64,000 nt of DNA from Protula sp. h YS-2021 (lineage: Eukaryota; Annelida; Polychaeta; Sabellida; Serpulidae), in contig OX457024.1 in assembly GCA_949752745.1 (NCBI GenBank), positions 110,908,219 to 110,972,218 of the forward strand, in the 5' to 3' direction. Shown in pieces: positions 35,967 through 47,039 of the stretch (position 1 is its first letter; the number at the start of each line of letters is the position of its first letter). Below the pieces are notes generated by a model. It saw only the letters and a list, made by a program, of their open reading frames with translations, made no database searches and was not told the origin of the DNA. Both the position numbers and the translations under genes were made by a program.

Positions 35967-37330
35967 TTGTTTATGTGAAATTTACATATATTTTATTTCT
36001 ATGCACTTGATTAAGCGTAACTATCTAAGCTGCTTCTCTGTCCTTTGCTTACACAGAACTGATTTCTACACATTAGTCAATTAGTTTTCTGTACATTGAC
36101 CTATTACTAAGGTTTTCCTCTACCCTTATAAATTTAACATATTATCTTTGTCACAAGTAAATCACTAGATTATTTATTGTATTCTAGCAGCGTCAGATTG
36201 ATACCAATCAAATAATTCATGATACTTGATTAGTCTGTAAAAGCATATGAGTTACAACAAAGGGCTTTATGCTCAGTATGCAAAAATAAAATGTTTGAGT
36301 AAAATAAGTGCTTCAATAATACAAAATCCTTCCCAAAGTTTAAGTATTTCATTCAGTGCTGAAAGGAAAACAGTTATTTTCTATACAGGAAAGGATTGTT
36401 ATTCCAGAAAAATATGTTTCTCTATCTAGAAAGGCGAATAGCTTGACGCATTTGCATATCCAAATTCCGTAATTTTTATTATACTGTTAGATCATTATCA
36501 TGGTTGCTTTGTATTAGATTCGGACAGTCCAATACAAAGCGCACCACAACCATGGTTTATAGCTGTTATAACACAAACACATATTATGCTGTCTTAGATA
36601 GCCAAAAGGAGCAGAAATAAATTCTTTGTACCTCTTAGATACTCCGAAAGTTTTGTGATGCTGCATGTATGTTATTTAGTAACTTTCGTAGCACCAAGCA
36701 AAACCGGTTTGGTCACCACAAAAACCGTTATCAGCATCACATTTCCGTAGGGCATTCGAGCAATTTTTTTGTTATTTCTTTATACTGAAATATTTTGTCA
36801 TTCCTTGAGGACTGTAACATTATAAATAAGTTGAACACGTCAAATAACAAAAAAGTATAGTAGTAAACACTGTTGATAATTAATGAGAAGCGCTGGGAAT
36901 AATCTGTATACGGACGCGTATGAAATACATACCTCATGCGCTAAAGACGTTTATATGAATCCACTGCACAGCAACATACAAGTTTTACACTTTCTCATAG
37001 TAAGATTCCATACAAGACTATATATGAATATAATAGACGGCAATACACAAGATTCTACAATTTTTATACATGTAATTCCATATGTGGTCATATATTAATG
37101 TAATAAAAGACAGCATAATGATTCTACACACTTTTGTGCATGAAATTCCATAAACGGCTACATAAATCAAATACACGGGAACATACGAAATTTTTCATCC
37201 TTCCATGTATGGGATGTAATACACTGACATATCTGAATTCGCTACATAGCAATATATAGGATCATATCCACTTCCACACATAAAAAATCATATACTGATA
37301 TATATGAAGTCAAGGAATGTCAATATACGA
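35967..37330. repeat. 5' flank of locus B (array copy)
   Basis: Homologous to 17743-19200, including the flank block (36350-36780) and the ATTCCATACATGG repeat (36900-37330). The TATA-like box seen in A, C and D reads AAATATATGTAAA here. The homology ends near 37500. Confidence 0.65.
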
Positions 37331-37499
37331 GATATTAAGCACGGCGCATTTTGTAAACAGCCGTGTATGTGAATTGTTTTTGCCAATTGAACTACTATTT
37401 GAATCACACATAAATCTAAGAAGTTGTCATATATAAAATACACAGTCGTCAACTTCCGAATCAAACAATTCATAAACGAAAAAAATATATATTCCTGAA

Positions 37500-38768
37500 A
37501 TATAAAGATGCCGCAGTCAATTCTGTCCCCTGTCAAACCTTTCATAAATCATCATGCTTTAAACCCCCATTTTACATAAGCCCAAAATATTGTTGTTAGG
37601 ATGAAGTTTATTTCCAGCCAGTTACATAACACCCTTAAAACATTGATTCCGCATCGTGCAGAGGACATGTAATGCGCCTGCATTCTCCTTTGACTTAAGT
37701 TTCTTTCCACATTAAGTAAATCTTGGGAAGGAATTCTAACTTTACCTCTGATATTTTTTCTCAATAGGTCATATCGATATTGCTTCATTTTGGCTCCCCT
37801 TGCAGTCACCATCATTTTAAATACCTGGAAATATATTTAACTTTCCAAGTGGATTATCTGATATCTTGTGTTATCACAAGCAGCTCACAATTTGAGCACC
37901 AAATTCTCCCACTCCCACCGAGGTGAGTCACATATGCACACTTACGAAGAATTCCTTTCTTGTGCTTTTTGTCCTATGAGATTGTCGGAAGGCAAGGTAT
38001 ATCATGGGTTTAACTATACTTAGCTTACAGACCCGTACCGTAAATTTTTTAAAAGGATTAGGGTTACGGTTAGCGAAAAAATCACCGATGAAATTGGGAA
38101 TTCATGATGTAGCATGCATCTTCCAAACCCTGATAATTGATAATAAGACTGCGGTTTAACTTATTTGTAACAACAGCCTTCAGGATAAAGAGACGTACGG
38201 TAAAACCTGCCTTACTTGGCCAACCTCCGGATCCGGGTAAAAAGTAACATAAGCAAAACTGCTATGGTGACAAACTTCCAGATCCAGAGGAACATAGGAA
38301 ACCTGTGAAACCAGTGAAACCTGTTTTAGAGAACACCTTGTAGACGTAAAAGCTGTTTTATTGCACTTTCCATAGTCGGAAAAACATTTTTTGTAAATTG
38401 TCTTTTAGCGATCACCTTCTAGACCTAGATAAAACAACCTGCATTGGGATAATTGAGAGAATTTGGATAATCATAGTTCAAATACGTACCCCTCCTTCAA
38501 AATTTCAAAAAGCTGATACGCAACCCGACTTCTAAGAAATATATTTACTGAGATACTTTTATGAAAGGTAAAAGTCCTGAAAATAGTACAAAACTCGCTT
38601 GGCTGAAAAATGTGTTTAAAATCTTATGGTACACTTTTGCTGGTGAGTACATGTCGCTCCAGTTTTTTTTATTTTTGCAATGAACTATGAATAATGTTTT
38701 CAGAAGTGAGACTTTTATTTCAGAAAAAGAAAAATCAAAAATGGTTATTAGGGAATCATATGTTTAGT

Positions 38769-38770
<2 letters not shown>
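37500..38770. other. Unique spacer with a possible Tigger-type end
   Basis: No gene seen. At 38208 CGGTAAAACCTGCCTTACTT resembles a pogo/Tigger terminal repeat. Several GGGAGACCAG-type motifs follow at about 38880-38935 and 39868-39910, but I could not pair two ends. Confidence 0.35.

Positions 38771-38860
<90 letters not shown>
38771..38860. repeat. (GA)45 microsatellite
   Basis: Perfect GA dinucleotide run of 90 bp. Confidence 0.97.
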
Positions 38861-38863
<3 letters not shown>

Positions 38864-39242
38864 GTACCACCAGCAATAGCGAGACCAGTTTTGCTAAAAC
38901 AACACTATTAGGGAGACCAGATATTTAGGGAGACCAGCAAACAAAAAACGAATGATTTTGTGGCATAGCGAATATAATACACTTTGGTTTAAAATTACAC
39001 TTGTGTGTTGACACTTGATAACAAGCTTTTAATTTGATCTTAAACCTTATACCTTGTATAAATATATTATAGCAACCAGTATTTTTTCCTTAAATGTTCA
39101 ACATGATTACACATGGTTTAGCACGAAATTGAAGAAAAGGATAAATTAGCACTGTAAACAGGCATTTTTTCAAAGAAATGAATACTTAGAGAAAGATACA
39201 TTATGACGTAAAAACAATATGACGTAATAAAACGTATCCCTA

Positions 39243-39365
<123 letters not shown>

Positions 39366-39914
39366 TGTAAACCTACTTAAGGGGACTATGCTTCACACTC
39401 ATACAAAACACTTCAAAGGTCATTTTGTTTTGTATTGATTACTATTTTGCTTACCAAATTAATTTTTAAGGAGTTTAAATAACATTTTCATGAAAACTAT
39501 ATGGCCTCCTTATTGCTGGTTGTATGTTTCTGTTTCTAGGTGCATAAACCGAATTAAGGCGTCCATATATACAACTTGAAGAGACATTTTGTTTATCATT
39601 AATTACTACTTAAATTCTTTGCTTTCCAAAGTAATTTCGCAGAGTTTAAATGTCACGTAACAATATTTTAACCTATAAAAATGAAGCATATTTGCATGCA
39701 AAGTAGAACCAAATGACCCAGTCATTAGTAATATGTGTATAGTGTCATCTCTCAAGGCTGTCGTACATGCGTATAACTTCTATATATACATAACAAATAA
39801 TAATAATATACATAGGTTTCAAATAAATCTTTAAAAATAACCAACTAGTAGCAAAATATGCTACTTTGGGAGACCAAATATACAGAGCATTAAACCACAC
39901 ACTTACGGAGACCC

Positions 39915-40050
39915 ATTGTAACGATTTCAGATTACCTCCAATTTCAATATCCCCCCGGGAATCTGAAATCGATTTCAGGTTCCCGTGGGGGGGGGGGGGG
40001 GTAACTTGAAATCGATTTCAGATTCCTCCTTCCGATTTCAAATTCCCCCT
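39915..40050. repeat. Foldback of GAAATCGATTTC palindromes around a G15 run
   Basis: A perfect 16-bp palindrome (CTGAAATCGATTTCAG, 39963-39978) and a near copy (40006-40021) flank CCCGT and 15 G (39987-40001). Further GATTTCA motifs lie on both sides. Non-coding; function unknown. Confidence 0.7.
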
Positions 40051-40059
40051 CTCAAAATT

Positions 40060-40440
40060 AAAAACAGACAGAAATAAAACAAAAAATAAAGTTTTATGAT
40101 GTTTTTTCTGCCGAGCTATGAAAATGACTACATTTATGCAGTGATACGTTCTATATACTACAACTTCTAAACATTAATACTATCACCAGTCTTCTCCATC
40201 TTTCAGTTTTCCATATAAAGCTATTATCATTGTTCATAATTTTTGTCTAGAATTAGTTTTTTCATTTGCTGTTCTCTGATCGCATTTTATATTTTGGAAA
40301 GAGTGCTACTTATTTTTACTCATCTCAGTCAGACAGGCCTGGATACTTGTCTACAGGAGGATAATCCACCAGATACAGGTTAAGCAATGAAACAATGCTT
40401 GATGTGTACAAGAGGGCACAGGAAGATGGAGTCGGAGTAG
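40060..40440. other. Unique spacer
   Basis: AT-rich; nothing recognised before the array homology resumes at about 40440. Confidence 0.5.
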
Positions 40441-41526
40441 TAGTGTCATTAAAGACCAAAGCGTTGGTCAGCGGTCTAGTTGACTAACATATTATTATTC
40501 TATATTTTCCAATATTCTTTTCTATGGTGAGGACAGTATTATATTGTGGAAAAAAAAACATTATTACCTTGACATTCCCTTGTGCATATACATTCGTGAC
40601 TCCCGCATAATCAGGAGGTCATAGTGACATAAAATCAAGAAAAGTACTTTTACGACATTAACATTAATTGTGATGCACAAAATAAAGTAGCAAAAATATC
40701 TACTGAAATAATATCTAATTTAATGAACAGTTTCATGTCTCGGCAGTATATTTGTATAGCCCAGATAGAAGTGATTTATTATAGGTTTTGAAACTCAAAA
40801 TCAAGGTTTTAAATTTCTCTTGCACTACGCAACGTACTGATATTCCCTTCTGAAAATAGATTAATATTGTACATGAGTCGTTATAGTGCTTTGACAAGCC
40901 TAAAACTTTTCGACACAAACAAAGTAATAACATCTGTTTGCTAATATATTCGCTGATTATTTGATCCACTGCTTTATTGGAACACTTTCATTTTATGTTT
41001 CATTCTATACTGTGTTAAATCCACGATCATCTTCTACAAATTACTAACCTTTTACAATAGTTAAATAATTATTGCTCATCATAAATGTCAAGTTCTCACC
41101 ATTAGAAATTTCAAAATGATTTAAAAATCAAATTTATTTTACATACAGTGTGTTAGCTTGGATGAAGATTTAATAGAAGAGAAAGCTACATGCTACTATA
41201 AAAACATGTTTCAACTGACATTCTATGTATAAAGCGCATCGATATTTTATGATCCTGTGTTAATCTTTGATCTGAATGTTTACAGAAAGATAATTGAGAG
41301 CTGTTTTAATGACAAAAAGACTCAGAGGAATTGTGCAATATAAACTTTTTCTTGGCATCACTTGAAAGGGTTAATAACTACTTGAATATATACCAGATAT
41401 GTGCTTGAATGTTGTTCAAAAACCAACTTCTATGGCAGTTTTGTCTTTTTTACATTAGACGGTTTTGTACCTAAAATAGTACTCGTTAAAATAGTGGAAC
41501 TATTTTTCAAAACGCTCTTTGGTTTA
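40440..41526. repeat. 3'-flank block of gene C (array copy)
   Basis: Close match to about 56580-57590 (gene D flank), e.g. TTGACTAACATATTATT and TTTGATCTGAATGTTTACAG. Non-coding. Confidence 0.7.
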
Positions 41527-41530
41527 TATA

Positions 41531-42170
41531 TGTTACAGGCAAACTGTCAAATCAGGCAGATTACAATTTGCCTGAAAATTTCAGGCAGATTGTAAAATTC
41601 CTGGTTCGACCAGGCGTATTGTAATCTGCCTAAAATTTTAGGCAGATTGTAATCTGCCTGATTTTGGAGCCTCCAGATGCAATTAAGTGGGAGGGAACAA
41701 TGGGAAACCAATGTGCAGACCGACCACTCAAATGTATTTAATTGCAATTATACAGATCAATCGCTTTTTATCCCTACGATCACATATTAGAATAAATGAC
41801 AACCAAATCCCATAAAACGCGTGAGTAGATACTAAAAAACTAGTGTTATACATGATCACAACCGACTACTTTCCTCTATTTAATTGCAATTGATCACATC
41901 AATCACTTTTTATTCTTACGATCACATATTTGAATAGGTAACAACAAAATCGTATGAAACGTCCAATGAATGGTGTGGATCATGATTACAAACGTTCCTT
42001 TCATTTCAGGCAAATTGTCAAATTTTCAGGCTCCAAAATCAGGCAGATTACAATCTGCCTAAAAATTTTAGGCAGATTACAATGTGCCTGGTCGAACCAG
42101 GAATTTTACAATCTGCCTGAAATTTTCAGGCAGATTATAATCTGCCTGATTTGACAGTTTGCCTGTAACA
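41531..42170. mobile_element. Foldback transposon with ~140-bp terminal inverted repeats
   Basis: Ends TGTTACAGG and CCTGTAACA, flanked by TATA on both sides (41527-41530, 42171-42174). Paralogues A, B and D show the empty target. The inverted repeats (about 41531-41672 and its complement up to 42170) are nearly identical and are made of nested palindromes of CAGGCAGATTACAATCTGCCTG type. The centre holds two diverged direct copies of about 130 bp (about 41727 and 41878). No transposase. Ends and a 4-bp duplication would fit a Ginger-like non-autonomous element, but that is inference. It sits 85 bp beyond the stop of gene C. Confidence 0.8.
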
Positions 42171-42254
42171 TATACATCAGATAGGTTACTCAGCAAAGAG
42201 ATAAGGTCTGATGCTCCATAACAACACTGTGGCTTCGTTTGCTGATTTCCCTTG

Positions 42255-45200
42255 CTACGTATAAACCATCACTTCGCAAAGGGATAAAAAGCCGGTATTT
42301 CGAAGCTGAATACTCAGGTATCTACAATAATAATAAAAATATACTTGTTGTTAACAGATGTAAGAGAAGCGGGTGAAGTGGACTTCTTGTCGTTTGAAAT
42401 TAATTTTTTGTCCAAACAATGCTAAAATATTTATTGCAATTCATTGCCAAATGGCCTTTAAATTGATGCCCTAAAATAAACTAATAGTAGACTTTAATAT
42501 AGCTTTCCCATCCTACCTGCTTTCTCAGTTTGAATGCTTGTAATGATGGATGCAGGAGACTTTTCCGTTTTAAATAAAATTATGCATTTTGTTTGGTACT
42601 TTAAAATAAAATATCAACACCTTTTATATGCATCATTTACGCCTTTGCCTTAAATGTAGTTCCCTTTGAAATGGCCATTTAATTACAACAAATCATTAGT
42701 ATAACTAATTGATGGAAAATAGTATATATTAAATGTGAGCTAATACAGTGCCATATTTTGTATCAATTTACAATTACTTCACAACTACTACGACTCTATG
42801 ATAATGATATCAAGATGTTGACGCATTGGCTTCGAGACTTTAACTTTCAAATGATACATGTTCTTAATTTCTACTTCTGTGCATTCCATTCAAGATTTTA
42901 AATCTAAATTGATATTTTCCATAATTACCTCAAGGGTATTGGAAACTGGGAACCATTAAATAAAATTTGTCTTGATTTTGGCTGGTTTTTATCCACAACG
43001 CTTTTCCGCATTAATATACACGATACAAAGAGACATGATTTAACACTGATGCCCCCAATTAAAATACAAAACTCCGCCCTCGACATAGTGCTACATACAG
43101 TGAAAAAGGGCGGGAGGGTGGGACGCTTTATAAATCCGAGTAACTCTAAATCCTGATTTTTAACCGGTAAGCATTCTAAGCAACAGCTATATTCATGCAG
43201 CAATTCAGATTATAACATTTTAACTATCTCCGTCGTAACACTGGCGCGCAACACAAAAAGTGAGTTCTCATTCAGGAGAAAGTCTGCAGATCCACACAAT
43301 GCGCCACTTACATTATTTATCATCCAATCAACGTTCCCGAATGACAAACAAGGACTGCCCTTTCTGTAATTAGGAGATTTCATTTACCAACAAAATCCTT
43401 ACAATTACCTCAAGGGTATTGGAAACTGGGAACCATTAAATAAAATTTGTCTTGATTTTGGCTGGTTTTTATTTACAACGCTTTTCCGGATTAATATACA
43501 CAATACAAAGAGACATGATTTAACACTGATGCCCCCAATTAAAATACAAAACTCCGCCAAACACCAGCCAAATAAAAGCAACTTAAAATAATAGAATAGA
43601 AACCAGATGGACAGCAATACCCTAAACCATCTATTAAAAACAATTCAATGTATATATCCCGTCCATCATGCTGATTTCAATACCCTGTCTTTAAGAACCA
43701 AGCTCACTTTTTTTCGAACCGCAATAGAACGATCAAAATAGCAATTAATAGCGTCTGATTTCCACAAACCGTGAGTCATTAAATCAGACGTTACTATGTT
43801 AGAACATTTGGCCCCTTCCTGTAACCCCCCTGACCTGAAACTATGACCAGAAAAACGGGAGGTGTCATATCCACACTGTATGATGATACTAATTGGTAAT
43901 TTATGACTCTCACACGCTGACAATTTTTTCTTAACCCTCTTAACAACAGTTGCACTTGAAAAGTATAAACTATTAGACATTTGTGTTACATTCTGTTTAT
44001 AGCCCATCTTAATTTTTATTACTGTTCAATACAAATAACTATGGTATGCCAGTGGCAGGTTACGTACAATCTATTGTTTTCTTGATCCAAAATTGAAGCT
44101 CCTGCCGCTGCGTTTAGGAGCAACAATCATTAAGGATTGACCACGAGTATTGTATATTACCTTCCTGTAAGGGTTGAAATGCATTTTATATCCACATATA
44201 GATTGGCAATTCCGTCAATGTAATGGCAAAGTCGTTTGTCTGTTGACAAATTTGGATTAACGTCTTCATCGCTTACGTAAACGTAAGCATTGTTCAGTTG
44301 TTCGGCTTTAAATAGACAGAGATGAGAAATATGAAACAATTGATCATTTGCTAGGAAAAAAGCAAAAAGGAATAAATTTAGAACGCAATTTATTCTATAT
44401 TTTCAATTCACAACAACCACTTAATAAACAAACAATCAATCAAAACAAGCAACAAACGAATTATATCTAGTTTAACACACTAATTCATTGATTTTCTTCA
44501 AACAATTCAGATATCTACCTATATGGCTACTAAATCACACTTTTGTTGAAGTGCTCTGCATATTGTTTTGCACTATTCAGTTATGACCTGAAAAATTTCA
44601 GTTGAAACTTGAAAAATTAGGCTGATGAAACTGTTAGAAAAAATATTACTTTGCCTCACCACAACAATCCGATCTTTTCCAGATTTTGACTGACGTCACT
44701 ATAGAAGATCGTAGAAAGTCCACTGTCCACCAAGGTAATGCTTCATTTCCTGTCAAAAAAGAACGCTTGTAAGTCATTTCCAATGCACATATTATGGATA
44801 TATTGTGTAGAGACCTTGTATAGAGACTTTTGTGTAGACACGGTGTGCCTAAATGTGACAACTTGTGTAGGGATTTTGTGCAGACACTTTGTGTAGAGAC
44901 GTTGTGTAGATACTTTGCCAGACACTTTGTGAAAACACTATGTTAACATACTTTGTGTAGACACTTTGTATTGACACTTTAAGTAGATACTTTGTGCTGG
45001 AACTTTGTGAAAGTACTTTGTGTAGGCACCGTGTGCATAGACTTCTGCAAACACTTTGTTAGATACTTTGTGTAGACACTTTGTGCCGAAAATTTAAACA
45101 GATACTTTGTGACGGCACTTTATGAACACACTTTGTGTTGCGATGATGGGTAGACACATCTTGTAGGTATTTTGCACGGACACTATTCAGAGACACTTAG

Positions 45201-46724
45201 TATAAAGATTTTATGGAGGGGCTTTATGTATACTCTTTTGTACAGAGGCTGTATAGAAACTTTATCTATTGACTTTGTTTGGGGACTCTGTAGATATTGT
45301 GTGTAGAGTATTTGCTTGACTTATGAGTTTAAGGGTAAAGCTTTATCTCATTTTATCAAAAAGTGTGATGAAAGCTATTGCAATGGTTTTCTGATTGCCA
45401 TTCGGCTGTCTAGCAGTTCATGTATAACAACAGCAAAAAAATTACTGCACAACTTGAAATACGAACAGCATAAGAAATCACCTACTGTTAGGAAAACCAT
45501 AACATCATTAAACAAGAAAAGTGTAAGGAATACCTACGCACAGGGAAAGAATAGAAGAGAAAAAACATCATCCCATTTGGAAAGAAGAAGAAAAATCCAC
45601 TTACCTGTATGGGAACAGGAACAGTGGTAGTAATTGGAGTCAGCATTTCCATCCACGGCCTTACTTGCTCTAGGAGAGCAGCGCTCTACCAATGTGGAGG
45701 ATTGATACGTCGGCTTTGTATGGGCAATCTCAGTGACTGTAACCGAGATGATTAAATATCTGCTTTAGGCAAAGTAAGCAATGTAAAATTTAAAAAAGGA
45801 AAAGAATATATATATATATTATCCAATTGTTTGTAGAAAATTCAAAACTTTTCGGATTCCAACATAGCAATATAAGGCGTTACAGTGACCAGCAACAAAG
45901 AATCTGACAATAGAAATAGCAGATATTAACTAGATATTTTGCTTCAACTTGAAGCACTGATATTAAGGTAACGATTGGGCAATAATATCTCTATGTTTAC
46001 TAGAAATAAGTTCATAGATACTTTGTTACATGGCTTAATTGATGTTCTGATTACAAGTAACTGCAGTATCTATGGATTTATGCGAGGTACTACACATTTC
46101 AAAATTATGTAAGAGACTAATGATCAAGGTAATTCTGGCTTATCAAGCTATAACTTAAGCTTGTATTACGGAAGACTTCATACTATTTGCACGTTTTAAA
46201 AGTAAAACAGCATAAGATGTTTTTAATTACCCCATTTTCATAAATTTATAAACATATCATATTAAAGTTGGCTGTGCCTGACAACAGATTTGTCTTCTCA
46301 GTTGTAAATCTCACTGTTAAGTAACATAATTGATATAATTTATATTGCAATGATCCATTTAGTCCTTCATCACATGTATTATTACTTTTCAATAGGAGTT
46401 GAAATGACTAGCATATTTAAACTTACCTTTGCTATAACATGTAAAATCATTGATCTGGATTTCCCTGATATCAGTGACATATTCCAGTAGCACACATTTT
46501 ATACCATTTGCATAATGCATAACATTGAAAGCGATACAATGGCCCAAATTAGAGCATTCCTGAGAGCACCTCAAACGCGAGGCTACAAAACAGAAGTTTA
46601 AAACACCACCATCACAAACTCCAGCGAGGTTTTTAAAGGTGTTATATCTATAACTATTTTCTGCTAAACCAAATTGTAATAGGAGGAAGACAAACAATAA
46701 TACATATTTGTATTTGGGAAACAT
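42255..46724 (-). CDS. Gene C: secreted PAN + F-type lectin protein, 243 aa
   Basis: Exons: E1 46724-46427, E2 45736-45605, E3 44749-44660, E4 44305-44161, E5 42321-42255 (TAG); 298+132+90+145+67 = 732 nt, all in phase with GT-AG introns. E1 gives a signal peptide (cleavage likely after FGLA) and a PAN-like domain with the six family cysteines plus an extra one in NFCFVAS. The lectin domain has KPTYQSS, AVDGNADSNY, SHTG, WWTVDF, the vicinal Cys172-173 and a terminal LCEVMVYT. Of the fucose triad, His142 and Arg169 remain but position 176 is Gln, not Arg/Lys. Intron 4 contains a retroelement fragment, the 3' flank a foldback element, and the promoter region a five-fold repeat. Closest relative in the window is gene D. 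Confidence 0.87.
42923..43962 (-). mobile_element. Tyrosine-recombinase retroelement fragment in intron 4 of gene C
   Basis: Read on the minus strand: a frame ending at 43666 encodes the C-terminal part of a tyrosine recombinase (SGHSFRSGGLQEGA with the HxxR arginine, then HGLWKSDAI and the downstream Tyr in NCYFDRS). Beyond its stop lie two direct repeats of about 156 bp, 43403-43558 and 42923-43078, 480 bp apart. Recombinase followed by repeat-spacer-repeat resembles the split-repeat 3' end of Ngaro/DIRS-type retroelements; a Crypton is the alternative. The 5' part is missing. Gene D has the uninterrupted intron at about 58110-58140, and about 16 bp of host sequence were lost at insertion. 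Confidence 0.65.
44800..45320. repeat. Intron 2 minisatellite of gene C
   Basis: The longest version of the ACTTTGTGTAGAC repeat in the array, lying between E3 and E2. Confidence 0.8.
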
Positions 46725-46742
46725 ATTTGTTTCTGCAGTAAA

Positions 46743-47025
46743 TTTTATATTTGTTTTATTCCTATGCAGTCAGTGTAAGCATCTGCGATGCTTCTCTTTT
46801 ATATTTGTGTTATTCCTATGCAGTCAGTGTAACCATCTGCGATGCTTCTCTTTTATATTTGTGTTATTCCTACGCAGTCAGTGTAACCATATGCGATGCT
46901 TCTCTTTTACATTTGTGTTATTCCTATGCAGTCAGTGTAACCATCTGCGATGCTTCTATTTTATATTTGTGTTATTCCTATGCAGTCAGTGTAACCATCT
47001 GCGATGCTTCTCTTTACTTGGCGTA
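46743..47025 (-). promoter_or_regulatory. Five 54-bp repeats with TATA-like boxes before gene C
   Basis: Units beginning ATTCCTATGCAGTCAGTG start at 46758, 46812, 46866, 46920 and 46974. On the minus strand each junction carries TATAAAA (46743-46749, 46797-46803, 46851-46857, 46959-46965; the one at 46905 reads TGTAAAA). The first box is about 25 nt before the ATG. Genes A and D have a single copy of this segment. Both plus frames open across it are by-products of the 54-bp length. Promoter role inferred. Confidence 0.6.
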
Positions 47026-47039
47026 AAGCTATTGCTGCA

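Noticed and set aside
42925..43617. Two minus frames sharing a ~50-residue end (AEFCILIGG, SQFPIPLR)
   Set aside because: They are the two direct repeats of the recombinase element, not genes; the starts differ and there is no domain.
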